A stretch of DNA of 64,000 nt from assembly GCA_022835495.1 (NCBI GenBank), contig BQOK01000001.1, positions 2,728,001 through 2,792,000 of the forward strand. The letters are read 5' to 3'. Position numbers and translations under genes: made by a program. The notes beneath the pieces were generated by a model, which was not told where the DNA came from, made no database searches, and saw nothing but the letters and a program-made list of their open reading frames with translations. The number at the start of each line of letters is the position of its first letter. Position 1 is the stretch's first letter. The stretch is from Oscillospiraceae bacterium (GTDB lineage Bacteria > Bacillota > Clostridia > Oscillospirales > Ruminococcaceae). This document shows positions 16,451 to 25,139 of the stretch, one piece after another.

Positions 16451-18844
16451 TCAGCCCAGCACCACCCGCACCTGGCATTCCGCGCCCGCGGGCTGCGCGG
16501 GCACCAGCTGGCCGGTCAGCTTCTCACCGTTCAGGTATACTTCCTTCACGCCCTTGCACACATGGCCGGGGTTCTCCACCCGGATGTGATAGACCGCGCC
16601 CCGGAAACGCCGCTGCACCGAAAAGCCGTCCCATCCGGCGGGGATGCAGGGGTCGATGCGCAGGCCGTCAAAATCCGGCATGATGCCCAGCATGTAGCGT
16701 GTGGCGGCCACATAGCTCCAGCCGCCGGAACCGGTCATAAAGGGGTGATGCGCCTCGCCGTATTTGGTGTGATCCCTCCCGCTGATGAACTGGCAGTAGC
16801 TGTATGGCTCGGCCTTGCGGATCTCGATCATATCGTTCTGGTTGTAAGGGCACAGCGCGTTGTAAAACTTCATGGCCCGGTCGCCGCGGCCCAGCTTGCA
16901 CTCGGCCGCCCATGCCCAGGGGTTGGGGTGGCTGAACACCGAACCGTTTTCCTTCAGGCCCTTGTAGACCCTGGTCACAAAGCCGATGTCGTCGTCCGGC
17001 TTTGAGTAGGCCGGGGCGTTCAGCATCAGGCCGTAGGGGGTGTAAAGATACTCATCCACCGCATCCATGGCCGAGATCCCGCGCTCATGGCCCGCCGCGC
17101 CCGAGAGCACTGCCCAGGTGTTGGACTCCATGTGCACCTTGCCCTCGGCGTCCGCGTCGGTGCCGATGGGCCGCCCGCTTTTGGTGTAGCCCCGCAGGTA
17201 CCATTTGCCATCCCACAGCTGATCCTCGCACACGGCGATCACCTTGCTGCGCAGCGCGGTGTATTTCTCCACATCCTCGCTGCGGCCCAGGCGCTGCGCC
17301 AGCTCAATAAAATTGCCCAGGGCCCACACGTGCAGAAAGCTCACCATGGCGCTCTCGCCGCCGCCCAGGTTCAGGCAGTCGTTCCAGTCGGCCCGCAGGC
17401 CCTGGCATACCCCGTGCGCGCCCACCATGCGGGCCGAAAAATCCAGGATGGTCTTCATGTGGTCGTAGACCGTGTCTTCCCCGCCGTCGGCATAGGGCAC
17501 CTTTTGATCCACAAAGTCCAGATCGCCCAGCTCCTTTACCGAGTCCACAATGGTGGATACCAGCCACAGCGCGTCGTCCGAGCAGGCGTCCTTCAGGCCG
17601 TGGATCATGCTGGCCTTATCCGGCGTGGGCACCACAGTGGGGCTTTTGAAGCTCTGCTGTTTTTGGGGCTCGAACCATTCCGGCTCGAACAGGTGCAGGC
17701 CGTAGCCCTCGCTCACCAGGCCCTTGAGCAGCTGCACGATCCGCTGGCGGCATTTTTCGGGGTTGGAGTGCAGCACGGTCATGGCGTCCTGGCTGGTGTC
17801 GCGGTACCCAAGGCCGGTGCGGCCGCCCACCTCGATAAAGCTTGCAAAGCGGCTGAACATCACGTTCACTTCGCTCTGGTACAGGGTCCAGATGTTGATC
17901 ATGGTGTTCATTGCGTCGCTGGGGGTGTCGATCTGCAGGGCCGAGCACTTTTTGTCCCACAGCGCCCGCAGGGCCGCCATCGCCTCGTCCCGGGCGGCGT
18001 CCGCCAAAAACTTCTGCCGCACCGCAAGGCCCGCCTCGCGCCGGCCCTCGCCCAGGAAAAAGGCGAACCGCAGCTCCTGCCCAGCCGCCAGCTCCCACTG
18101 CTTGTGCAGGCCGCAGCACTGGTTTCCGCCCAGCTCGGTGTGGCAGCCCAGCCGCCCGCGCTCCACCCCAAGGGGGTCCGTTTCAGTGCGGTAAGGGCCG
18201 ATGAATTCGTCCCGCAGGGTCTCAAAACTGTCCGGCTCAAAGGTGGCGGCAAAGTACTGGAAGCCGTCCTCCTCGTAGAACAGATCCTGCTCGATCACCC
18301 CGCCCGCATAGCTGGAGCCCGCGGCGTAAAGGCTCATCTGGAAATTGCGGTTGTCCATATCAATGTGGTGGTAGGCAAGCTCCGCGTAGCTAAACACGCT
18401 GATGGTGCGGGGCCTGCCGGACAGGTTCTCCAGCTTTATATCCCACACCTCCACCGGCGTGCCAATGGGGATGTACATGGTCTGGCTGGCCTTGATGCCG
18501 TTATACTCGCACTCGTACACCGTGTAGCTCATGCCGTGGCGGCAGGTGTATTTCGCCTCGTCCAGGGGCTTTGCCACCGGCTGCCAGCTCACCGACCAGT
18601 ATTCGCCGGTCTCGTCGTCCCGCAGGTAAACGTAATGCCCGGGCCGGTCCATGGGCACGGCGTTTGCCCGGAAACGGGTGATGCGGTGGTATTCAGCGCT
18701 TTTATAAAACAGATAGCCGCCGGCGGTGTGGTTCAGCACGGCGCACATATCCTCGGTGCCCAGGTAGTTGGTCCAGCTGGTGGGCAGGTCCACCCGGTCG
18801 ATCACATATTCGCGCTTTTCATTGTCAAAATGACCGTATTGCAT
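16451..18844 (-). CDS. GH94 glycoside phosphorylase, cellobiose-phosphorylase-like
   Basis: A 797-residue cytosolic GH94 enzyme that would cleave a beta-linked disaccharide with phosphate, giving glucose 1-phosphate plus a sugar. The N-terminal supersandwich domain has GHFDNEKREYVI, NYLGTEDMCAVL and NTAGGY-like signatures of the cellobiose phosphorylase branch; the (alpha/alpha)6 barrel carries the general acid in RADWNDCLN and the downstream GSGGWSY segment. The start MQYGHF at 18844 matches the family start; a longer frame reaching 18910 is basic and unrelated. With the ABC importer and phosphohexomutase it forms an energy-saving phosphorolytic pathway. Cellobiose, laminaribiose and longer cellodextrins are alternatives. 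Confidence 0.88.
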   Translation of the reverse strand: MQYGHFDNEKREYVIDRVDLPTSWTNYLGTEDMCAVLNHTAGGYLFYKSAEYHRITRFRANAVPMDRPGHYVYLRDDETGEYWSVSWQPVAKPLDEAKYTCRHGMSYTVYECEYNGIKASQTMYIPIGTPVEVWDIKLENLSGRPRTISVFSYAELAYHHIDMDNRNFQMSLYAAGSSYAGGVIEQDLFYEEDGFQYFAATFEPDSFETLRDEFIGPYRTETDPLGVERGRLGCHTELGGNQCCGLHKQWELAAGQELRFAFFLGEGRREAGLAVRQKFLADAARDEAMAALRALWDKKCSALQIDTPSDAMNTMINIWTLYQSEVNVMFSRFASFIEVGGRTGLGYRDTSQDAMTVLHSNPEKCRQRIVQLLKGLVSEGYGLHLFEPEWFEPQKQQSFKSPTVVPTPDKASMIHGLKDACSDDALWLVSTIVDSVKELGDLDFVDQKVPYADGGEDTVYDHMKTILDFSARMVGAHGVCQGLRADWNDCLNLGGGESAMVSFLHVWALGNFIELAQRLGRSEDVEKYTALRSKVIAVCEDQLWDGKWYLRGYTKSGRPIGTDADAEGKVHMESNTWAVLSGAAGHERGISAMDAVDEYLYTPYGLMLNAPAYSKPDDDIGFVTRVYKGLKENGSVFSHPNPWAWAAECKLGRGDRAMKFYNALCPYNQNDMIEIRKAEPYSYCQFISGRDHTKYGEAHHPFMTGSGGWSYVAATRYMLGIMPDFDGLRIDPCIPAGWDGFSVQRRFRGAVYHIRVENPGHVCKGVKEVYLNGEKLTGQLVPAQPAGAECQVRVVLG

Positions 18845-19105
18845 GTTGTATGTGCACGCTCCTTTTATGTTTGGCCGGCGCCGGGCACGGGGCTTTTCCG
18901 GCGGCTCCACATAGTTTTCTAGCTTTCATTTTACCCTGTGCCGCCCGGTTTGCACAGGGCAGGGCTTGGCTTATCTTTGTTATTTTTGCTCCCTGCCCGC
19001 GGCCTTAAAAAACAGCCGCAGCGAAGCGGAGGTTGTTTTTTTGCACATCCGTGCCGGTTGCCCCGCCAGGGGCGCCTCGCGGGCGTTTTTTAATCAGTTT
19101 TTTGC

Positions 19106-19145
19106 AAAAGCGGCGCCGGGCCCTGCCGGGCCCGGCGCCGCTTTT
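19106..19145 (-). terminator. Strong intrinsic terminator
   Basis: An 18-base stem AAAAGCGGCGCCGGGCCC with its complement lies about 50 bases past the stop of the beta-lactamase-fold gene and ends in TTTTG on the minus strand. The rest of 18845-19195 shows no gene. Confidence 0.85.
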
Positions 19146-19195
19146 AAACTTCTGTTTCCGCCCTTGACCGCGCGTTTTACCGCCGCGGTTTCCTC

Positions 19196-20179
19196 TTATG
19201 AAGGCCCCTCCTCCCACAGGGGCTCCACGCATTCCTTTATAAACTTGATCCTGTCCTTTGCCCGCGGGGCAAAAACAGCCGCAATGGCCACCACCATGTT
19301 CCGCTTCACATCCACATAAATGATATTTCCGCCATCGCCCATAGCCGCATAGGCGTGTTCCGCATCGGGGTCGCCCCACCACAGGTACCCATACGGAAGG
19401 CCGCGCTGTTTCCATCGGGTTTGCTCCGAAGTGCTTTCATCGATCCACTCCTCCGCCAGAATGCGCGTTCCGTTCCACAAGCCCCCATTCAAATACAGCT
19501 GCCCCAGCGCCGCCATCTCCCCCGCCGAGAGGCAAAGCCCCCACGCCGCGGCATTTGTGCCCTGGGGGTCAGCCACCCACCCGTTCACGTTGGTGGCCTT
19601 ATTAAACGCCATCTGTTCTTCTTTGCTGCCAAAAACTATATTTTCTTCCACAGAGATCCCCAGCGGCAGAAAAAGGTTCTCCCTTGCAAAGCTGAGCACC
19701 GGCTGCCCCGTCGCCCTCCTCAAAATGCCCGACAGGATATCCGGCCCGATCAGGGGCGCGTAGCGGAAGGTTCCCACCCGCCTGCCCCCGCCCAGCAGCC
19801 CAAGCGAAAACTTCACCCAGTCGTCGCTCGTAAAATATTTTTTGTAGGGCCCAAGCCGGTAGTTGTAAGGGGCGGTCATCGTCAGCAGGTTTTTGAGCGT
19901 CACCTGATCTAGGCTGCCGTTTTCCGCCGCATATTCCGGAAAAAAGTCCGCTACCTTCTGATCCGTGCTTTTAATATATCCTTTGTCAATGGCGATGCCT
20001 ACCAGCGCTGAGACCACGCTTTTCGTCACCGAAAACACATGCACACGGCTGGCCCCGGTGCAGCCGTTAAAATATTTTTCATACACAGCTTCGCCGTCTT
20101 TCCGCACCACAATGCCGGCAACGTTGGGGTGCTCCTGCCGGATCACGCGTTCCAGCTGCGCCGTTCTTTCTTTTTCCAT
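19196..20179 (-). CDS. Serine hydrolase of the beta-lactamase/penicillin-binding-protein fold (class C-like)
   Basis: A 327-residue protein with the SxxK nucleophile motif FSVTK (Ser50, Lys53), then a helix SALVGIAIDKG and the RATGQPVLSFARENLF segment typical of class C beta-lactamase-like esterases and D-alanyl carboxypeptidases. No signal peptide is visible, so a cytoplasmic esterase or peptidase role fits better than secreted antibiotic resistance. It follows the MerR gene by 32 bases, so the MerR-controlled promoter at 21064-21094 probably drives both. Substrate unknown. Confidence 0.85.
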   Translation of the reverse strand: MEKERTAQLERVIRQEHPNVAGIVVRKDGEAVYEKYFNGCTGASRVHVFSVTKSVVSALVGIAIDKGYIKSTDQKVADFFPEYAAENGSLDQVTLKNLLTMTAPYNYRLGPYKKYFTSDDWVKFSLGLLGGGRRVGTFRYAPLIGPDILSGILRRATGQPVLSFARENLFLPLGISVEENIVFGSKEEQMAFNKATNVNGWVADPQGTNAAAWGLCLSAGEMAALGQLYLNGGLWNGTRILAEEWIDESTSEQTRWKQRGLPYGYLWWGDPDAEHAYAAMGDGGNIIYVDVKRNMVVAIAAVFAPRAKDRIKFIKECVEPLWEEGPS

Positions 20180-20211
20180 CTTCCCGTTCCTTCCTTTTGC
20201 ACCGCCCGGCC

Positions 20212-21039
20212 TTACAAGGCGATCTTTTTCACCGGGCAGTAAACTTCTGTCAGATATTCGCTCTCTGCCGCGGCCTCCACCGGGTCGGTCACGTACACTT
20301 CATAGAGCGCATCGGTGCACTCATATCCCTCCCGCTGCGCCCACTCCAGCTGTTTTGCATATGCCGCGGGAAGCTGCGCGTAAGCCCCGCGCACCTCCGT
20401 TTTCAAACACAGCCCGGGGCAAAAGTCTCTTGTTCCGGCTGCGGCTTGCTCCACCGGCACCGCGAATTCCGTATCCAGGCCGGCGGGGGTGTATTCCGCG
20501 CTGTGGAAAAGCGCCATCGGGGGGGCCGTCATGTTTAGCTTTTCCACCGCGATCTTTTGAAACAGCCTGCCGAAGCACCCGGCATACTCCTTCGGGTATT
20601 CCTCGGCCTGCACCATTTTTCGCACCGACAAAAGCCGCATGTCCGGCGCCTTTACCAGCTGCACCCGGAGCTGTTCCATGTATGCCATAATGGATCTTCC
20701 CTGCTGCAGCGCTTCCAGATCGCCGCCCAGCTGTTCCAAAACACATTCGCAGTCCCGCATCTGCTTTTCAATCGCCCCCTTTTTCTGCAGGAATGCGCGG
20801 CAAAGGCCCTGGTCCCCCGCCTCCTTTGATTTCAAAAGCTCCCGGATCTCGTCCAGCGAAAAAGAATACCCTTTCATGCGGTTGATGAACAGCATGGTCT
20901 CAAGCTGCTCCACGGCGTAATAGCGGTATCCGTTTACCGGATTGATCTCACTGGGCATCAGAAGCCCGATCTCTGCGTAATACCGGAGTGTTTTTGTGGA
21001 CACCCTGCACAGCTTTGAAAACGCTCCAATGGATAACAT
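20212..21039 (-). CDS. MerR-family regulator with GyrI-like ligand-binding domain
   Basis: A 275-residue regulator. Residues 1-70 are a MerR helix-turn-helix (IGAFSKLCRVSTKTLRYYAEIGLL, then NPVNGYRYY), followed by a coiled-coil dimerisation helix and, from about 125, a GyrI/BmrR-like effector domain that ends with an EVYCPVKK strand. Such proteins bind hydrophobic cations or amphipathic molecules and activate efflux or detoxifying genes. The only co-transcribed gene is a serine hydrolase, which may be its target. The start follows GGGAGG. Confidence 0.9.
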   Translation of the reverse strand: MLSIGAFSKLCRVSTKTLRYYAEIGLLMPSEINPVNGYRYYAVEQLETMLFINRMKGYSFSLDEIRELLKSKEAGDQGLCRAFLQKKGAIEKQMRDCECVLEQLGGDLEALQQGRSIMAYMEQLRVQLVKAPDMRLLSVRKMVQAEEYPKEYAGCFGRLFQKIAVEKLNMTAPPMALFHSAEYTPAGLDTEFAVPVEQAAAGTRDFCPGLCLKTEVRGAYAQLPAAYAKQLEWAQREGYECTDALYEVYVTDPVEAAAESEYLTEVYCPVKKIAL

Positions 21040-21063
21040 ATCCTTTCCTCCCTTCTGCTTTCC

Positions 21064-21094
21064 AGTATAAACGTTGCCGTAAGGGCAAAGTCAA
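21064..21094 (-). promoter_or_regulatory. MerR-type promoter with 19-base spacer and operator
   Basis: On the minus strand, -35 TTGACT (21094-21089) and -10 TATACT (21069-21064) are separated by 19 bases rather than 17. The spacer holds the inverted repeat TTGCC-N5-GGCAA (21074-21088). An overlong spacer occupied by a dyad is the hallmark of MerR-activated promoters, so the regulator gene beginning at 21039 is probably autoregulated. Confidence 0.85.
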
Positions 21095-21167
21095 CGCACT
21101 TTTTTATCTTTATGGCCCCGCCCCCAGAATCGCCCTGCAAATACGGGGCTTCAGGGAAAGCCACAAA

Positions 21168-21193
21168 GGGGCGCGGCCAAACGGCCGCGCCCC
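21168..21193 (-). terminator. Hairpin downstream of the NSS transporter gene
   Basis: A GGGGCGCGGCC/GGCCGCGCCCC stem with AAAC loop begins 23 bases past the stop. The T-tract is short (TTTGTGG), so termination may be inefficient. Confidence 0.6.
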
Positions 21194-21215
21194 CGATCCC
21201 ATGCAAAACAACGCT

Positions 21216-22598
21216 TTACCAGCGGAAAATGCTCTTGATGAACAGCAGCCCCACGATCACCGGCAGCACATAGGTCACATACCCCCGGATCCAGCCGGGC
21301 ACCTTCAGGCCCTTGCCCTGGTTTGCCTCGGCCTGGTAATTTTTGAAGCCCCAGCCCACACGGCTGATGCAGAAAAACAGGTAGACCAGGCTGCCGCCGG
21401 GCAGCAGGATGTTGCTCACCAGATAGTCCTCCAGGTCCAGCACCGCGCTGCCCGCCCCCAGCGGCATAAAGCCGGACCAAACGTTGTAGCCCAGCACGCA
21501 GGGCAGCGAGATGGCCGCCACCGCCAGGCCGTTCACCAGGGCCGCTTTTTTGCGGCTCCAGGCGGTAAGGTCCATGGTGCAGGCCAGGATGTTTTCAAAC
21601 ACCGCCACAATGGTGGAAAAGGCGGCAAAGCTCATGAACAAAAAGAACAGGCTGCCCCACACCCTGCCGCCCCCCATGGCGTTGAACACATTGGGCAGGG
21701 TGATGAAGATCAGCGAGGGGCCGCTGTCGGCCGGAACATTGTAGGCAAAGCAGGCCGGGAAGATGATCAGCCCGCTCACAAACGCCACAAAGGTGTCCAG
21801 CAGGGCAATGTTCACGCTCTCGCCCAGCAGGCTGCGCTCCCGCCCCAGGTAACTGCCGAAGATCAGCATTGCCCCGATGCCCAGGCTCAGGGTAAAAAAG
21901 CTCTGGTTCAGGGCCGCCACCACCACGTTCAGGGTGGCTTTCAGGGTCGCCAGGGGGGTGTCCTTCACCATCACCGAAAAGTCCGGCACCAGGTAAAAGC
22001 GGGCGCCCTGGGCTCCGCCGGGCAAAAACAGGCTGTTCGCCGCCAGCACCACCATGATCGCCAGCAGCGCCAACATCATCCATTTGGTAATGCGCTCCAC
22101 GCCTTTTCGCAGCCCCAGCGAGCACACGGCAAACCCGGCCGCCACCACGATCAGCATCCACAGGGTCATGGTGCCGGGTTCGCCCAGCATGCCCTGGAAC
22201 GCCTGGCCCACGCCCGCGGGGTCCAGCCCCGAGAGCCCCCCGGTCAAAAAGCGGTAGAAATAATACAGCATCCAGCCCGCCACCGTGGTATAAAAGGCCA
22301 TGAGCACGTAGTTGCCCAGCATGGCTACCTTGCCGTGCCAATGCCACTTGGCGCCCTTTGGCTCCAGCTGCTGGTAGGCCGCCACACAGCTTTTTTTGCT
22401 GGCGCGGCCAATGGCAAACTCCATGGTGAGCACCGGCACACCCACCGCCGCCAAAAACAGCAGGTACAGCAGCACAAACGCGCCGCCGCCGTTCTGCCCC
22501 ACCACATAGGGGAAGCGCCACACATTGCCGATGCCGATGGCGCACCCGGCGCTGAGCAGCAAAAAGCCCAGGCGCGAGCCGAAGGTTTCTCTTTTCAT
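21216..22598 (-). CDS. Neurotransmitter:sodium symporter (NSS/SNF family) transporter
   Basis: A 460-residue LeuT-fold symporter of 11-12 helices. The N-terminal signature is GFLLLSAGCAIGIGNVWRFP followed by NGGGAFVLLYL, which line the Na+ and amino-acid sites of LeuT. Bacterial members import amino acids such as alanine, leucine or tryptophan with Na+. The start at 22598 (MKRETFGSRLG) has the family N-terminus; a longer frame to 22709 is unrelated. No neighbour points to a specific substrate. Confidence 0.93.
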   Translation of the reverse strand: MKRETFGSRLGFLLLSAGCAIGIGNVWRFPYVVGQNGGGAFVLLYLLFLAAVGVPVLTMEFAIGRASKKSCVAAYQQLEPKGAKWHWHGKVAMLGNYVLMAFYTTVAGWMLYYFYRFLTGGLSGLDPAGVGQAFQGMLGEPGTMTLWMLIVVAAGFAVCSLGLRKGVERITKWMMLALLAIMVVLAANSLFLPGGAQGARFYLVPDFSVMVKDTPLATLKATLNVVVAALNQSFFTLSLGIGAMLIFGSYLGRERSLLGESVNIALLDTFVAFVSGLIIFPACFAYNVPADSGPSLIFITLPNVFNAMGGGRVWGSLFFLFMSFAAFSTIVAVFENILACTMDLTAWSRKKAALVNGLAVAAISLPCVLGYNVWSGFMPLGAGSAVLDLEDYLVSNILLPGGSLVYLFFCISRVGWGFKNYQAEANQGKGLKVPGWIRGYVTYVLPVIVGLLFIKSIFRW

Positions 22599-22817
22599 GA
22601 TCCGCAATTCCCTCACGATCCGCCGGGCCGGCGCCGCCTTCCCGCGCGTCTTTTTCTGCACTTTAACGCAGTGCCCCTCTATTATAGCGAAACGCGCTGC
22701 CCCGCGCAAGCATCAAACCGCCGCATTTTTGCAAAAAGCGGCAGGAAGGCCGTTTTTATCCCCGCCCTTTCCGCCGCCGGGGCCCCGGCTCTCCCACCGA
22801 TCGGCTTTCAGCGCAAA

Positions 22818-22848
22818 GCCCCCCGGAAGCTGTGTGCTTCCGGGGGGC
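22818..22848 (-). terminator. Intrinsic terminator of the GH25 muramidase gene
   Basis: A GCCCCCCGGAAGC/GCTTCCGGGGGGC stem with TGTGT loop starts six bases after the stop; on the minus strand it is followed by TTTGCG. Confidence 0.75.
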
Positions 22849-22853
22849 TGTTG

Positions 22854-24944
22854 TTAGAAGTTGCGCTTGCTCACGTTCATGTCCACACGGTTGGGGATGC
22901 CGGGCACCTGGCCGGAGCTGGTGTACTGCCAGATGTCGTAATTGTAATTGAAGGTCAGGTTGTCGCGGTACTGGGCGATCCAGATGCTGTACTGGCTGAT
23001 GTTGGCGATGTTCAATTCGTTGTAGAACCAGCTGGCGTAGCTGTATACGCCGGCGCGGTAACCCGCATTGCGGATGGTTTCACAGAACGCCACCGCGTTG
23101 GCGGTGCGCTGGCTGCGGCCGATGTAGTCGGCGCGGCCGGTATCCCCCGCCACCTTTTCAGTGTCGAAGTAGATGGGGTAGCTGATGTTGTAGCCGCTGC
23201 ACAGGCGCAGCACCATGCTGGCCTCCTCCACGGCCTCGGCCTCGTTCACCGCCTGGCTGTAGAAGTACAGGCCCACCTTCAGGCCCGCCGCGGTGGCGCC
23301 CCGGATGTTCTGGCGGAAGGTGGGGTCCTCCACCAGCGCGCCGCTGCCGTAGCCGCGGTACCCTACCCGGATGATCGCAAATTCCACGCCCGAGGCCTTG
23401 ACCTGGTTCCAGTTGATGTTGCCCTGGTATTTGGAAACATCGACCCCCTTGAACTTGCCGGAAACGACCACTTCGCCCTCGAACTTGCCGTTGCCGTCGA
23501 ACTTGTAGCGCACGCCGGCGATCACCTTCTCACCGGTGACCTTTTTGTGGGTGCTGGGGTCATAATACGCCTGCTTGTCGCTCTTGCTGGGGTACCAGCC
23601 GCTGTACAGGTTCTCCACCACCACCGTGCTGGCGGTCAGCATAAACCCGCTTTGCGCCACAACCGTCCTCTGCGCCTCGTCGTACAGCTGCAGGGTGTCC
23701 GGCTGGGGGGTGGTTCCCGGCGTAGGCGCCGGGGTCGCCGTGGGGCTCGGCGTCGGGGTAGCGGTGGGGGCCGGGGTAGGCTCGGCCGTGGGCTCCGGCG
23801 TGGGCTCAGCCGTAGGCTCGGCGGTCGGCACCGGCGTCGGCTCCGCTGTGGGCTCCGGGGTGGGGATCTCGGTGGGGGGCACGGGGCTCTCCACATTGCT
23901 GGCAGAGGAGGAAGAGCCGCTCTCGTTCTCGTCGGCATAGGCCGTGGGGAAGAACAGGCTGGCCAGGCTGAAGCCCATCACGCCGCCCACGCTGGCGGGC
24001 GCCGCTTTGTCCAGGGTGGCCTTTACCGCAAACTTGTTGTTGCCGTTTACGTCCGTCTTTATATATGACTTTTCATCGAGCACATAGTAATTGCTGCGGC
24101 TGCCGTCGGCGTTGCGCAGGTACCACTTGCCATTCTGCTGGATAAAGTTTGTGTCGTTCAGCAGGTAGACGTTGGCGTTCACCGGCTCTGTTTTGCTGTC
24201 GTTATAGTCGTAGTCGTTCTTTGTGGGCTGGTCCTTGGTGGGGTCGAACCCGCTGCTGGTCTGGTCGTCGATGACCTTGTTGTCATTCACAATGTCGCCC
24301 GCGCCCACTTCGCTCTCGGTCTTGATCTTGTCCTTCACGGCCTCGGTGTCGGCCTTGTAGGTCACCTTTTCGGTGACCGAGGCCGTGGCGGGGCCGGGCA
24401 CCACATACCCCTCGCGTTCGGTCACAGTGATGGTGTAATCCCCCACCGCCACCTCCTTGATCAGCAAAGTGCCGGTCTTGGGGTCGATGTTGTAGGTGGT
24501 GATCTCTTTCTGCGGCTTGGACGAGGACGCGCCGGAAGAAGAACCCGCTTTGCTGCTGCTCTTCTTCGGGGCGGTGTACTTGAGCGTTACCTCAAAATCC
24601 TCGCCCAGCACCGGCGCGCCGGTCTCGGCGTCCATTACCGTGATGCCCAGGCTCTGCTGCACGGCGGTGGCCTCCAGCGCAAGCTGCACGGGGGCCGGGG
24701 TGGCCGTGGGTTCCGGCGTGGGGCTGGCGGTGGGGCTCAGGGTGGGCGCCGCCGTGGCGGCCAGGCTCGCACTGCCGGGCTGGGAAGCGCTGTTCGCCCC
24801 CGCGTTTGCCGCGGTCACTGCAATGCCCGCCCCGGTGCCGACCACCAGGATCACCGCGCAGCACACTGCCAGAATGGCCTTGTACAGGGGTACCCGGGCC
24901 AGCCGGCTGGGCGAAAAATATCGGGAAAGGTCTTTTTTGTTCAT
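22854..24944 (-). CDS. Surface-exposed GH25 muramidase with Pro/Thr/Glu linker
   Basis: A 696-residue exported protein. It has an N-terminal membrane segment (AILAVCCAVILVVGTGAGI) without an obvious cleavage box, an Ala/Ser/Thr/Pro linker, a prealbumin- or collagen-binding-like beta domain (about 90-190), a charged Asp-rich region, a long PTAEPTPEP-type linker (about 340-405), and a C-terminal GH25 domain from about 495. The catalytic residues are visible in GVDVSKYQG and the DxE of YFDTEK. It would cleave the MurNAc-GlcNAc bonds of peptidoglycan outside the cell, for remodelling or growth. Start follows GGAGG. Confidence 0.9.
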   Translation of the reverse strand: MNKKDLSRYFSPSRLARVPLYKAILAVCCAVILVVGTGAGIAVTAANAGANSASQPGSASLAATAAPTLSPTASPTPEPTATPAPVQLALEATAVQQSLGITVMDAETGAPVLGEDFEVTLKYTAPKKSSSKAGSSSGASSSKPQKEITTYNIDPKTGTLLIKEVAVGDYTITVTEREGYVVPGPATASVTEKVTYKADTEAVKDKIKTESEVGAGDIVNDNKVIDDQTSSGFDPTKDQPTKNDYDYNDSKTEPVNANVYLLNDTNFIQQNGKWYLRNADGSRSNYYVLDEKSYIKTDVNGNNKFAVKATLDKAAPASVGGVMGFSLASLFFPTAYADENESGSSSSASNVESPVPPTEIPTPEPTAEPTPVPTAEPTAEPTPEPTAEPTPAPTATPTPSPTATPAPTPGTTPQPDTLQLYDEAQRTVVAQSGFMLTASTVVVENLYSGWYPSKSDKQAYYDPSTHKKVTGEKVIAGVRYKFDGNGKFEGEVVVSGKFKGVDVSKYQGNINWNQVKASGVEFAIIRVGYRGYGSGALVEDPTFRQNIRGATAAGLKVGLYFYSQAVNEAEAVEEASMVLRLCSGYNISYPIYFDTEKVAGDTGRADYIGRSQRTANAVAFCETIRNAGYRAGVYSYASWFYNELNIANISQYSIWIAQYRDNLTFNYNYDIWQYTSSGQVPGIPNRVDMNVSKRNF

Positions 24945-25079
24945 ATGTACTGATCCTCCGGGTCAATGCACCAAAGCAGAAGTCAAAAAAGCGCAAAACA
25001 GCGCTGTATAAGCGGTTTTAGTATATCACAGCGAGTATAAAAAGGACAGGGTTTTCCAGTATTTTTCACAAAAAGATAA

Positions 25080-25117
25080 AAAAGCGGGGCAAAATTTACG
25101 GTTTTGCCCCGCTTTTA
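25080..25117 (-). terminator. Intrinsic terminator of the DUF3810 gene
   Basis: A GCGGGGCAAAA/TTTTGCCCCGC stem beginning 23 bases past the stop is followed by TTTTTTTATC on the minus strand. Confidence 0.85.
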
Positions 25118-25139
25118 TTACAAGCCTGAAACAACTCGG

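Noticed and set aside
23690-23870. Regular repeats considered as a CRISPR or VNTR array
   Set aside because: They are in-frame Pro/Thr/Glu/Ala codon repeats of the GH25 linker, with no unique spacers. A similar linker of the surface protein at 27680-27810 was rejected for the same reason.
20988-24068. Open frame of about 1,026 codons on the plus strand across the NSS and GH25 genes
   Set aside because: Composition is His/Gln/Arg-rich and repetitive, and it runs antisense to two recognised genes. It is a shadow frame.
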